Position numbers and translations under genes: made by a program. A model generated the notes under the pieces. The model had not been told where the DNA came from. It searched no databases and was given only the letters and a program-made list of their open reading frames with translations. Shown here in pieces: positions 32,305 to 44,800 of a stretch of 64,000 nt of DNA (position 1 is its first letter; each line of letters starts with the position of its first letter). The DNA comes from Patiria pectinifera (Eukaryota > Echinodermata > Asteroidea > Valvatida > Asterinidae): the NCBI GenBank assembly GCA_029964075.1, contig CM057144.1:12175281-12239280 (forward strand), written 5' to 3'.

Positions 32305-32635
32305 CGTGGAGTGCCATGGCCTAGCGGTTAAGAGCACCGGACTCATGTTCTAGTGTTTCAGAGGCAGCAGTGGCATGGGTTCGAGCCCGGGCCCGGACAC
32401 TTGTGCCCTTAAGCAAGGCACTAAACCATTCTTGCTTCGTCCTTCGGATGGGACGCAAAGCAGGTCCCGTGTGTTGTATAACGCACGTAAAAGAACCCAG
32501 TAACGCTTATCGCTAAGAGAAGGGGTTCGCCCCAGTGTTTCTGGCAGGAAGGATATGTATACCCTGCCCGCGTGACCCCTGAGAAGGGGTGTTGGTGCAG
32601 TATTCATCAAGGCAAGAGACAAGAACGGCCAAACT
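32305..32635 (+). mobile_element. tRNA-derived SINE, copy 1
   Basis: Starts with a tRNA-like head: A-box-like TGGCCTAGCGGTTAAGAGC and B-box-like GGGTTCGAGCCC. A body with CACTTGTGCCCTTAAGCAAG and CGCTAAGAGAAGGGGTTCGC follows. It lies just downstream of the BLZF1 stop. Confidence 0.82.
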
Positions 32636-32641
32636 GGCAAC

Positions 32642-35600
32642 TTAGACAAGTTTGATGTCTCCGGTGCAGTATTTGCAGCAGTTGATGGTCAGGTTTTCAT
32701 ACTTGGTCTGCGGATGGAAGCGCTGTGCTACGTTAGTCTTTGCTACAGGTCCTGATGCTGCTGGCAATGATGATGATGATGGGGGTATACATGTGGTTGA
32801 TGCTGACGACGGTAACGTGTGCATTCGCTCAAGCTTCAGGGCTGGTTCTCGGTTTAACAGAATCTGAAACAAAATAAAATATTTAAGTAAGTAATTAACC
32901 TATTTATCTGCAAGAACATATATTCTTCAGGTCATGGCTGGGGGCAGTCCTCAAGCAGCATGGCCCTCTGATTCTCTCCCTCCAGCTGGATCGGTGCTCC
33001 ACGCAGGAGCTCAGGTCGTCAGTCGTGGGGACTGCTGTGTCCCTCTTCAGGATGTCGGTGTAGGTCGTCCTCTTGCCTCTGGATGCCTCTCGCAGAACAT
33101 ATCTCCAAACTAGAAAGCCTTGAAGTGTATATTACATGCGCTGTTTTGACTGAAAACAGCCTAGGAATGCCAGGATGCTGACATATGAGAAGTCTGGTCT
33201 ACGCTCGCCAAAGGGGAAGGTAGTTACTGTCAAATGTTTGGTCAAGCTGCGTTTTTTTATTTTTTAGACTCACATCTTTTGCCAGCATCTCTGCAGATGT
33301 CCACTCCACAAAGTCAAACTGTGAGGTGGTCTTGGGCTGCGAGTGGCCCACGTCCCCCAGCAGGTGCTTGGAGATCATGGAGGACACCTGTTCATTGAGT
33401 AAGGCCAAGGTGAGGACGTTACTTGAAGTCTTGGCTTCCTCTGAGAGACTGTGAGATCGCTGCAAGGCATTGGAGAGGTAGTGGAGCAACCTACGAGAGA
33501 TTATTGAAGGAGAAAGAGGGAAGCATTGGTTTACTGCACAGTAGCTGGGTTTTTGATATTCAGGGAGCCCTCTACCAAAAGATCCACCCTTACGCTCTCT
33601 GTTTGAACAATTCAGCAGGCAGAGGCTTCAGTGTTAAACCTGTTTCACGGTCACAAAATGCCAGAACTGGTGAGTTCTAGTTGTGCCAACCTTGCCATCT
33701 TTGTGTGGACCTGATAACAAAACAGGTCCACACAATGCAGGTTGTGTGAACCTTCTGTGGACTAAGCCAGGTCCACACAAGGTTTCCCCCTCTCTAAAAA
33801 GCAGGTTTATAGGTATTTTGGGGTTAGGGTTATCGGTCACAAAATGAAGAGGAACACTCAAGGAAATCATGATAAAAAAATTGGGTTGAAAGAGTATTGA
33901 CACTGCGAGTGAAATAAGTTTTTTTCTCCGTTTTTTTCTTCTTAACTACACAAAGACAAAGGAATGTCCACACAAGGTATGTATTAAAGGTAGGCCTGGT
34001 ATGTGAGTTTTTTTCTGCATTCAATAGGGGACGTTGAACAATAGACGACAATAGGGTCCTCAATCCCCGAAAGTCCTCAATTGACGATCGTGTACAAAAC
34101 ATATGGGAGGTCTTCCTAAAAAGTTAAAGTACCAACAAAGAGGGACAATAGGACGTCCACGATCGACGATGTGAACACTGCGTGGGCGTGTTCATCTATT
34201 CAAACTGTGGATGAAAAATACCAGAGAACAAAAGAGAACAATATCGTCCACGATTCCCAGCATACGTCCACGATTGGGGTCGTATACAGAACATATGGAA
34301 GTCTTCCTAAAAAGTTAGTACAAACAAAAGAGGGACAATATAGGACGTCCACGATCGACGGTGTGAACACGAGGGTGTGTGTGCATGTGTAAATTTTTAC
34401 AGCACAATTACTGATGAAGGGTTACTTGCACTTTAGACAAATATGACGAATGGTTAATGTCCACTGTCCCAAATGTGATTTCCTCCGCAAAATGCAAATA
34501 TCAACAGGATATGTCTGTTGATTTATTTATGTTTTTTTTCTGGAATTGAACCAACCTTTGGGTGTGCATCATGTGCGATCTGATTTCGTCTCGTTCCTCC
34601 AGGATCTTTCGGAGAGCAAAGCAGGCTTCTTGGAGAACCATGTCCAGACGGGTGCGTGAGGAAACGGCTTCATCCACCTGTAGTCTGTGAGGGTGTCAAG
34701 AAAGAAGATTTCTTCTTTATACTTTAACTCTTCAGGGTAGTTTGCCTGGAACCCTGCCAAATGCAACAACCTGCAACAGTTGGAAGCCTGTCCAGTGTAA
34801 AAAAGATAGCAACAGGTCCAAGATTCCGAGGCCAAACTCTCTCGCCTTTCCACACTAGAGCCTCTCAACCTGGACTTAACTCAACCCTGGATGAACTCAG
34901 TGCCGCCCTGGGTTGAGTGCTTGATTTTCAATACCGCGTTCAACCCCACATCGTTTCACACTTGTTTCGTGCAAACTAAGCTTACTTCGTTCGGTTACTA
35001 CTGTATTGAACCCTGGTGAAAATCTCAACCCTGGTCTGGGGCAGAGTTCGGTTCAACCCGGGGCGAAAGCACTCTTAGGGTTGACGTACATGTTCAGTGA
35101 AATGCCGATGTTTTTCAACCCTGCTGCGCCAACCAACAACACTGCTTTTGTGTACTGTGACACAAGGCTTTTTACATTTTTTTGAACCCTGGTGAAAATC
35201 TCGACCCTGGTCTGGAGCAGAGTTGAGCTCAACCCGGGGAGAAATCAAGGTTGACGCAGGGTTGAACATTTTCAAGTGTGAAATGCCGCATGTTTTAACC
35301 CTGCGCCAACCCGGTGTCAGCACAGCGGTTTGTGTACTGTGACAAGACTATAAGAGTCCATGGTGGCCGACTGCAACAGGACACAACAGGAACGCTGTAA
35401 TAATGGGACCAGCTCCCAACATCTTAGATTGTATTATACCTGCTGCCTAGGAATTTACTCCTCCACACATCACACTGGATGTTGACTCTCTCCAGCGTTT
35501 CGCGTTCCTCCGCTAGCGTCGCGATTGTGTTCTCCAGGTCTTGGCCGAGCTGAGCGCGCTCAGTAGACAGGTGCTCCAACTGGGCCTGTAGGTCCGCCCC

Positions 35601-38198
35601 CATTGACGCAACTAGAAGCTTTTTCAGGTCTTTATTGACCTGTGGAGTATTGGGTTTGCAATGATAACAAATGGTAGAGTAAGGAGCATGGAGGTACATA
35701 CATGTATGAACCATTGTAGTATACTGGTTAATACTATCAAACTCCAACAATGAATGGAAAATGCTAAGGACTAAGAATATGGTTTACAGTAATAATTTAT
35801 ATTTACAATGATTGCTATTCTACATGTACATGTACATGTATATGAACACCTAAAAAGCACAACTACTGAGAATTAATTAATCTGATCATAGAGGGGACAG
35901 GAGATTGTTTATATCTCCGAGTATTGATACGATTCAAGACATGTATCCTTTCAGTCAAAATCAATCAAGTGACTGTTTTTAACAGTTAAGAGCTGCCAAC
36001 CAACATAAAGCAGGATTGACTGGCTGTGACTGTTTATGTAACTGGATACAGCTATGCTTGGACTGTAGGTGATTGATAAGCCAGCTGTGCCTGCCACTGC
36101 CTGTTTTTAGCCTGTTGACTTAATTTGACTAGTCAGAGTGCTTGCTTAAAATATGATGTGACTGTTGGTGACTAGCCTACGTATAAAGGCTTGGCAGGGG
36201 AAGAGGATTGATTTTTGTGACTGTCTGTGACTGTTCAGATTATATTACTCAGGCATGCAACTGGAAATTTAGGAAAAAAACGAGGAAACTCCAAACCACA
36301 CCAGACTTTGTACAGTGTTTTTCAATTTGTAATGGCATTCATGAGAAGTAAAAAAACGAAGAAATCAGCGGATCAGAGGAAAAGTTGCATGCCTAATTAC
36401 TGTACTACTCTACTGTATCATGTGTTCTTTCTACACCAGGGTGGATCAAGAACCACTTTTATTTTTTTTTGGGGGGGGGGGAGGGGGAAAGAGGGCTCAA
36501 GTTTTTTTTTCATAAAGGGGAAGGGGATTAAGTATATAGTAAAAGTAATATTAAAACTACATGGTGTGTAGCTGATGGCTTGCGAGGGATATACCCAACA
36601 TTTCAATATATTTCTTGAAAATTTAAGACAAAAGATGTCTTCGCTCCTCTGATTGGGAGGGGGGAGGGGGTATGCCCCCCTCCCTCCGGATCCCCCAATG
36701 TTTTACACCCACCTGATTTTGAACGGCTGCTTCTGACACCATCTCTGCTTTCTCATCCTTTAACCCTCTCATCTCGACCTCCAACTTTGACAGTTGTTCC
36801 TTCAACTTCTCATTTTCTTTGACGGCTTCTTCCAGCTTGGCGCAGACGTCCTGTCGTCCGTTTCCAAAGACCGAAGTGCCCCCGAGAGGTGATGGGCTTT
36901 GGGGCCTGACATCTCGCTGACGATTTCGTTCCGTCAGGGCCACATCGGTGGAGTTGCGATTTTTACCGTCAAAGAAGGCTGGACGAGTGAGGCGGGGAGT
37001 CGCTGTTGCTATTCCAGCGGGCTCACTGGAGCTGGTGGCATTTTCTTTCCCATCTCCCTCCAGTCTGGGAAAAGCTGGGGATGTTCCATCTGGCATGAAT
37101 ACGGAGGGGAAACAAAAATGAATTCAATAATAAAATAAATCAACAATCAATCAGTACCTTTAAGCATCATTGTGAAACTGAGCTGACTTGTTTCTGTACT
37201 TGAAATATTTGCAACAATAATTTGAAAAACGTAAACAATTTGAAATTTTAGTATTAAAGACAAATAGGCCTTCTACTAGGCTGACGCAACTTCGTGTGAC
37301 CTCTGATCAACGGGAGGTGAAAACATTTCTCATTCAGCGTTTATTAACAGCGTTCATCTCGCGAATGTTTTCACCGCGTGCTAAGATAGCGTGCCACCAA
37401 AGGAAACCAGAAGAGATGGCCCCTACACATGCTACATGTCAATGAACTAGGCTATAAAGTTACGTTAGATGGACTGTTAATCCTACATATAATTAAGAAA
37501 CAAACCACAGGTTCTTCAAAACAAAAAAAATCCTCATGATTTTACTTGAAAGTTGAAATGAAAGTTCCAGTCTAGTACAAAAGTTTATAACTTTATCAGA
37601 CAACGACCTACTTTTATTATGCCTTTTATGTACATCTGTCATGTCTGTATGAAACTGAAAGTGCATTTTAAATGAGACTTTGTTGGAAATAAAAGTCTGA
37701 AACCCGATGGAAAGAATTCCATACACGGCCTCCACTCATATTCCTTAATAAATAAGCCCTCTTGATAGGCTAATCAGAAAGTGCTGCCTTCTTAAAGATG
37801 TCTAATTTTCGTGAAATTTCATGTTGAACAGTTTTGATTTCCAAACGTGTGCAAACGAATCTGGAAATTTCACGAAAAATAGACATCTGAACATGCTGTA
37901 AAAAGGCAGCACTTTAATTTCTGATTAGCCTATAAAGAGGGTGAGTATGCTTGTAAAGCAAAAATGAACTAAAAACTAAGCTTAAATGTGAAAATCAAAA
38001 TTTGACAAAGTTCGACATGTTTTTGTACATGGTGGAAGTGTGGCCTTTATTTACGAAGGTAGTCCAGTAAATTGGCCACAACAAAAAGCAAGACAAGTGA
38101 AAAGTGTATTAAATTTAAAGTTTTCTTTACAAAATTTTACCTCTATTTATCGACTGTCCGTGACTAAAAATGATGTTATCCAAATTTCTTTGGTCCAT
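32642..38198 (-). CDS. BLZF1: Golgin-45 / basic leucine zipper nuclear factor 1
   Basis: Golgi tether that binds Rab2 and GRASP55 and supports cisternal stacking and secretory traffic. Exons in transcript order: 38198-38141, 37089-36713, 35639-35440, 34684-34556, 33490-33274, 32863-32642. The phases join exactly, giving 1203 nt and 400 residues, the same length as human golgin-45. A Pro/Ser-rich head (~20-85) precedes a long coiled coil (~88-270). Its VNKDLKKLLVAS and RVNIQCDVWRSKF stretches are hallmark family sequence. A conserved KHLLGDVGHSQ block follows. The C-terminus ends RFHP..KYENLTINCCKYC..DIKLV; in the human protein this CC-x-x-C tail joins a zinc-supported contact with the GRASP55 PDZ domain. 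Cys390 and Cys393 are kept. The start at 38198 was chosen because exon 1 ends in phase 1 and joins exon 2 at a clean AG. An ATG at 37096 is in frame, but it lies just upstream of and across this acceptor. A possible AATAAA is at 32076-32071. Confidence 0.95.
32940..33108 (-). mobile_element. LINE C-terminal fragment in BLZF1 intron 5
   Basis: Minus-strand reading YVLREASRGKRTTYTDILKR then DTAVPTTDDL and HRSSWRERI fits the LINE tail pattern (RxGRPxxTYxDxLKxDT...DRxxWRxRV). Short and old. Confidence 0.6.
34020..34375 (+). repeat. Two-copy repeat in BLZF1 intron 4
   Basis: GTCTTCCTAAAAAGTTA, AGAGGGACAATA and GGACGTCCACGATCGACG occur near 34110-34175 and again near 34290-34370. Confidence 0.72.
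34865..35345 (+). repeat. Two-copy repeat of GAACCCTGGTGAAAATCTC in BLZF1 intron 3
   Basis: Units at ~35010 and ~35185 share GAACCCTGGTGAAAATCTC, CCTGGTCTGG and CAACCCGGGG; flanked by related CAACCCTG runs. Confidence 0.65.
36251..36394 (+). mobile_element. AGGCATGCAACT-ended MITE, copy 1
   Basis: Ends AGGCATGCAACTGGAAATTT and AAAGTTGCATGCCT. It contains CAGACTTTGTACAGTGTTTT. Same family reversed at 54808-54948. Confidence 0.8.
37755..37941. repeat. Foldback element in BLZF1 intron 1
   Basis: Arms GATAGGCTAATCAGAAA / TTTCTGATTAGCCTATA, then GTGCTGCCTT / AAGGCAGCAC, then GATGTCTAATTTTCGTGAAA and its partner. Confidence 0.83.
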
Positions 38199-38856
38199 TG
38201 TTGTTATACGAGATGATGGTCAGCGTTTGATTGATTAATAAATATGAATGACGATAAATCTTCGGTAATTTATAGAACTTAGATTAGAACAGCGCAAGAT
38301 CCGTCATATCCGCCGACGTGGGCGCATCCATTTTAGAAAATGCCGCCCTCTACAGTCAAATCTATCGCTAGGGGGTGGGGTTTGTAAGAGGGTGGAGTTT
38401 GTGAGATGAGTGGGGGCTTACCTGTGGGATTTTTGGGTGTAGTGTCTTCATATCGAGAATGATTTTTTCTGAGTGAAAAGTGCAAGAGCTAACAAAAGCA
38501 GAAAGAAGTGAAAATTTCAAATGTGGAAACAACAGGGACACTAGGACACGCCCCCAATTAGGGACCATTGAACAGCGCCCTCTAGTGTAGAATTGAATCG
38601 CCTTATCTTAATCTTGTACCTAGCTCCATCATGCTCAAAATCAATACCACCAGGATATCTAAACCGCGGAGCCAGCCTAAAAACGTAAATGACGAAAATA
38701 AATAATGACATTTCCATACTACATTTGACAACTTCATGAACTTGGCGGAAAGAGGAGAACCTCTATGTTTAATAATTATCTTTTTCGACATAAGTATTAT
38801 GTAAGTAATTATTGATTCGTGTAGGCCACTTGTGCAGCATTCCATTTGATGTCATC
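38199..38856. promoter_or_regulatory. Shared BLZF1/WDR44 head-to-head intergenic region
   Basis: The two start codons face away from each other with 658 bp between them. The region must hold both 5' UTRs and both core promoters, so a bidirectional promoter is likely. A CpG-bearing GC-rich stretch lies near 38300-38350. No TATA box was convincing on either strand. Transcription start sites cannot be placed from sequence. Confidence 0.6.
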
Positions 38857-41800
38857 ATGACGTCAGAGAGCGATTCCGATGAGTTTTACGATGCAGAAGA
38901 TGCGGAACTTTCGCAAGCTCCCGGCTCGAGCCCGGCCAGGTGGGTTAATCATTTATTTAATTATTTACCTAGATTTTTTTATATAATGTTCCTAACTTAC
39001 CCAACATGCCCAAGCATAGCACATTTCGTTTGATAAAAAAAAATGGAAATTTAAGTGATTTTTAAATTTAATTTAGGCCCGGATTTTTTTTTTTTGAAAA
39101 ATATTGCAACCTGAAGTGACGCTAGCCTACTTTTTTCTTCATATATCATCTCAATGAAAATGAAGGTCAGTCTTTGCGAAAATGATGATAAGACGTGAAT
39201 CTGGGACTGAGATTGAGAAACATTTCCAAATTTGTTAGGAAATACTTAGACAATTTTCTTGACTCTCCATAGACTTTGTACACAACTGCTGAAGTGGTGT
39301 CCGGTTGCAACATTTTTTTCCTTTTTTTTTAATTGCATTTTTAGCCTAGCCCAAAGTTTTAATTTTTAATTTGTATTTATTTATTGTTCTTTGGGGGAGG
39401 AGGGGACGGATGATTTGGCAACATGGCTTGGGGATCATTGAAGACATCAGTTTTTTTCTTCATGTTGGATTTTATAGAAAGGCCAAGAAGCCGGCTGCAA
39501 TCTCCGAGTTTGAGGAAGAACTTCACCGTCTGGCCAAGGAGCGGCGGTTGGCGGAGGAACGCAGGAAGCAGGAAGAGGAGGCCCTCCAGAGGAAGATAGA
39601 AGAGATCCAAGCCAAGAAACAAGAGGAGGAACAAAAAGAAAGACAGGTAGGAGAGCCTTCTCTGCGCAAACTATAGAGGGCGCTATTTAGTATTGTGACA
39701 GTTGCGATGAGAGGATTAGCTTCCTTATCCTGCATGCATGAGTGATCACCAAATCTGCATAGACGTTTGCATTTTTTCCCTTTTTTTTTAACAGCGTCTC
39801 TTGGAGGAGCAAAGAAAGAGAGAGAAGCAGAGAGAGGAAGAAGAAAGACGCAAACAGGAGGAGGAAGAGCGATTACTGGAACAGCAGGAGGCCGACCAGC
39901 GGAGAATTGAAGCAGAGAAGAGACGCAAGCGCTTGGAAGAGATGCGAATGCGGGAAGACCGGGCTGGACACAGCAGCAGGTTGCCATCATCTGGAGACCA
40001 AGACCCTTCCAAAGATGTCTCAAAACCTTCCCTGGGTGGATCAGAGACGGGCACCTTAGTGGACGAAACATCAAACCAACAAACAACCGGCCCCCAAGAC
40101 GATGATGTTCGGGAACCGGGGCTAGCCAATCGGAACGTCCAGCCCGACGTGATCGCCAGCATTAGGGAGAGGCCATCTGCATTGCCCATAGGGTCTGGGT
40201 CGCAAGGTGACGTCGCCCCACCCGTCGCTCCGCCCAGAAAGAAGAAGAAACCAAAGTCTACGGAAACTCCAACACCGGAAATAAAGGATCTACAGGCTAA
40301 GGCGGAAATGGTGAGTACCAGAAGTGAGTGTTGAGTAGTAATATAATAATTTGGGAGGCTAATCATCCTTACTCGCAGCTGGTAGGCTGAATTGCGAAGG
40401 ACGCGGCTACAACGTGGTCGGGCCGCTGGCACGTAAGGGCGCCTATGGCTGCCGGCCACATCGACCCATGACCACGGAGCACAGCCTGAGATCAAAAGTG
40501 TTTGATTTTTCAAGTGTTGAGTAGTAAGTGGTGAGTGTTGAGTGGTGAGTGTTGAGTGCTGAATTCAAAACTCAACTCAAATCTCAGTCACTCTTTGTTT
40601 CCTTTGTGAACATTTGCCATTATATAAGACTGACAAGAGCATCAATACGGAGATTAAAGTTTGTGTAATTGACCTCCAAATCGGAGTCACAGGTGTTCAG
40701 GTTTCGAGGCAGTTTTGTAGTTAAGTTCAAGTTAAAGTTAATTTCCAAGTCCAACAAGTATGTCTTTCTGTTTTGCAACATTCCTTATTGTACAGTTATA
40801 CCAACCATGTTATGTCTTCTTTACATTCTTGATACTCCAGGCAGCAGAAACACCAGCAAGCCATAAGGAGGAGGCATCGGTCGGTTTGCCCCCCGAGCCC
40901 AGCTCGTCTGGACGACCACTGAGCGGTCTCCTGACGCCAACAACCACGATCGAATCGTTGACCAAGGAGTTGGAGCATTCCCTGGACCTGGCCAGTGCCA
41001 CCAGTGATGCCGTCGTCTTGCATTTGGTGAGTCTGGCCATTCGGCCATGCACTGGAGCAAGTTTGCTGCAAGTTGGAGCACAACGATCGTTTAACCTAAG
41101 GTATGATCACTCCTTGTTTTGTTTTTTAACAGGAAACGCAGAGCATCAAGGGCGAGTCCCGGGCCGAGGTCTTGGAAGCCTTGAAGACGCCCTCCGGTCC
41201 TCCGCCCCCGAAGCCGCCTCGGAGCCGGGGTGGAACCCCGCCCACTGAGGGGAAGGGAAGCAAGGGGGGCACGCCGGAGACAGACGTGCTGGCCCAGTAT
41301 TCCGCCTTGATGAAGGGACGATCAGCGAAAGGGGAGCTGCTTACAGATGAAGTGAGTACTAGGTCCAAATGTCCCAGACCTGCTCAGCAGACAATATAGC
41401 TTAGCAAAATTAGGTTTTAGCAAAAAAAAATCTGCAAAAGTCAGCTGAAGTTTTGGCTTGTAACCTGTTTGTACTGAACAAATCATCTCCAGGCTTACAT
41501 GTGAACAAGGTACAAGTACATGTATGACCTCTGTCATGTCTTCTAGTTCTAGATAGCCAGAAAAATATTTGCCCAGCTTTCAGTATGTCAACCTTTGATA
41601 CCTGTGCTCAAATGAGGTTTTGCCCTTCACCGACGTATAAACACTGTATACTCTGTGTGTTAGCTCCCGAGTGAAAGTTGGAAAAAAATCACTCGGGTGG
41701 GACTCGAACCCACAACCTTCTGCTTCCTAGTGCAGACGTCTTGCCGCTCGGCCACCGAGCTAACGGGATCGGTTGGCTGGTTTGAATCTGATGTACATAG

Positions 41801-44800
41801 CAGCGGGTATCGCATTAACTATGCATAATATCGAATTTTGCGTCAGGGTGATGTAAATCAAATTAGGTTTTGCCCTTCACTGTATACTCAGTGTGTTACC
41901 TCCCGAGTGAAAGTTGGAAATATCACTCGGACGGGACTCGAACCCACGACCTCCCGCTTTCTACCTGTGCTGTTCTTGTCTTGCTGCTACCATCACTGTT
42001 CAGCTAATCAAGAAAAAACTGAGGCCATTTGGGCCAGAAGCGATTGAAAATGTTTCAATTCATTTTTGTTTTCTTGAATTGTTTTTGTCCACCTCAGGAA
42101 ATACTCTCTCAGGTGACAGTCAGGAACCTCGACACAGGAGACACCGTTCCCCTCTTACTGGCTGAGGAAAGCTTACCCCAGTGCATCAACCCCCTGGCTC
42201 TGCACATTATGAGACTGACCTCCGAGTATGTCAGGTGTGTGCTGCAGAAACCATCCAGTTTATAATGCGTGATATAATGTGTGACGCCATGCCAGTATTA
42301 GCTGCACCCGATTTCATGAAGCACCGCGTGGTATGATCCATTTCACAAAATTTACAATGAGTTGAACGCGTCGTAAGTTCCTTGTCAATGGCTTAAAGCT
42401 ATAGTCCATCATTTGTAATAAGTGCATTTTGCAGCTTCAGCTTCATATTCGAGAGAAACAGCATTCTTGGATCTCAATTTAAAATCAAAAGTTGCTTAAT
42501 CATGTTAAGGATAATTTTTACTATCTTTCAACCAGTATGTTTTTCAACAATAATTACGCCAGTTACTTTTTTGGATAGCTGCCAATGATGGACTCGGGCT
42601 TTAAAACACGTCGCAAGTTACGGCATGTCTAGTTGTCAATGTCTCATGAAATCGGGTGCAGGGCTGGTAGCATTGTTACAACCAAGTGCACCAGGCAATC
42701 TTTTGCATGCAGTAGCTCTTTGGCACGCTCCAGATTGAAATGGGTGTTAGATGTCCAATTTTGACGTTGGTTGAAAAACTGCTTTCACAGTGCACCTGCT
42801 GTAGATAATGCCATTTAATATTTTATCGGTCCTTCGTTAAGTTCATGTAAGACCAGTTTTGCTCCTTACTCTGACCTTTTGCTTTTGTGCATTGCCTAAA
42901 GTGGTCTCTGTTTTAACCCTAACCGCCCTGAATCCTTCAAAATCTTCTTTGCCAAAGTGGAGGAATTTGGAGGATTGAGGTTATGGCAAAAGTGCGTTAC
43001 TGATTTCGAAGGATGCACTTTGTCAGGGTCTTGGGCCGGACCTTGTGTTGTTTTAGCTCAGCCATGCATAAATATAGGCCTAGATTATGCTTGAAATCCT
43101 CCGTACTGCTCCAGGATGTCACTGGCCAAGCCTCAACATATTGACAGTCACTGCTGCAGGATTTTGCAGGATTCAGGCAGTGGTCACCCCTCCACGGACC
43201 ATATTCAAGAATTAATGGAGGAATTTGCAGGATTGAGGCTATATGCTATTTTTCCATTGGGCCAGTTGGAGGATTTTGCAGGATTAAGGCTACATCCTAG
43301 CAAAAAAGGCCTAGGGAGTTAGGGTTAATAATCCTAACCACTCCAAACCTTCCAAAATCCAACTGCATGTCTTATTTTTATCTGTTAGAGTGAGTACTGC
43401 ACTAGTAAAGTGATTATGCTGTACATGGGGTCAGGCATACCACCATAAACAAGTGTCTAACAGTTTGGGTGTTGAGTTTAGCATCATTGGATTTTGCAAG
43501 AGTGAGGAAGGTTCCTGGTAAATCGCTCAAGGGGGTTGGGGTTACGTCACCTCTTTTGGTGCTCAGAATTTTGAATCGCGGCTCTTACTGTACAAGGTAG
43601 ACGTTTAATCAATCTGCTCTTTTCCCGATTGTTCACAGTAATTCTAGTCTTGACAAGGAGGGTGGTAGCGACGGAGAGAAGACGAAAGCAGCCGCCCAAG
43701 GAGTCAAGAAATCCAAATCAAAGAGGTTAGTCTTGACCAATTGTCCTCTCTGGTAAATGTAAACACTTCTTCTGATTAAGGGAATAAATGTGTATTCGGG
43801 AGGTATTGTAACACTCTGTTTAAGACCGGTGGGAGTCGGATGGGTGATTTGCCTCAGGTAATTATCACCCATCCAGACTCCCACCGGTCTTAAACAGAGT
43901 GTTTAATACCGACCGAACACATATTTATTCCCATTCATAAATACCTTTTCGGTCAAAAAACCAAATCTTTTCGGTCCAAAAATCAAAACAAGTCAAAAAC
44001 TAGACGTTGCCAACCATTTTGTTCAACAATTTTACTTCATGTTTTACGAAACACCCCTCTGACTATAATATGGAATGCCCCTCCACAACTCGTTACCTTA
44101 TAAGGACATTGGCGTGCGCGTCGCGCGTACTGCGCGATGTCGCGCAAAACGCAGCTGGGCTGGTGTAGTGTGAATTTCGGACCATGAAATACTGATTCAC
44201 TGGTAGTATTGCGCATGCATACGTGAGGAATGTGAACGTTCAACCAATGAAACGTTAAAAGGCACCGGATTTCATGGGAGTCCAAATTTCATGTGACACT
44301 GGAAAAGTGTTTAAGACCAGCTAGCCATGTCTTTATCATCCGTTTAAGACCGGCCACATGACGGGCTCTCGACCAATAGGAATGCGTAAACTGTCTTAGG
44401 TATTTATGAACATCCAATAGAACCAATCAAATGCAGTACACCATCCAGTAAACATCAAAGTCCAACAATAGGGGCCAATTTCATAGCGCAGTCGAGTAGA
44501 AAATATCGCTGTGTAAATTTATGTTTTGAGTAAAAATCAGCAGTGAACCGGTGAATGTCAATGTAACTTACATGATGTTTTAGCTGGTAATCTGTTTTTG
44601 CGAAGCGAACCTTTTGGATGCTCAGCAGGGGCATGAAATTGTCCACAATTTTGAGAGTATTTTTAATGGATTCAGGACACTACAGCCTAGCCACTGTTTC
44701 ATTTCCCAATTGTGTTTTTTTAAAGTAGAAAAGTACCTTTTGTCAATTGTTGTCGCTCTCATTAGGAGGACGTTTAAGAAAATGCTGTCCAAGCTCAAGA

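Noticed and set aside
36227..36571. 114-codon plus-strand ORF
   Set aside because: Begins in a MITE (36251-36394) and reads through homopolymers inside BLZF1 intron 2.
36713..37096. BLZF1 starting at the in-frame ATG at 37096
   Set aside because: The ATG lies in the acceptor region, and exon 1 at 38198-38141 joins in phase and brings the total to 400 residues, the family length.
38812..38856. WDR44 starting at the upstream in-frame ATG 38812
   Set aside because: The 15 extra residues do not fit the family start, which begins M(A/T)SESD; kept as a possible minor alternative.
39523..40513. Minus-strand ORFs of 187 and 241 codons
   Set aside because: They are antisense to the WDR44 charged-helix exons. 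Their Ser/Cys/Arg-rich composition is the mirror of GAG/AAG-rich codons.
41650..41775. True tRNA gene on the minus strand
   Set aside because: A and B boxes are present, but no clean acceptor stem could be formed by eye, and a partial second copy 230 bp away shares the flanks. It looks like a SINE.
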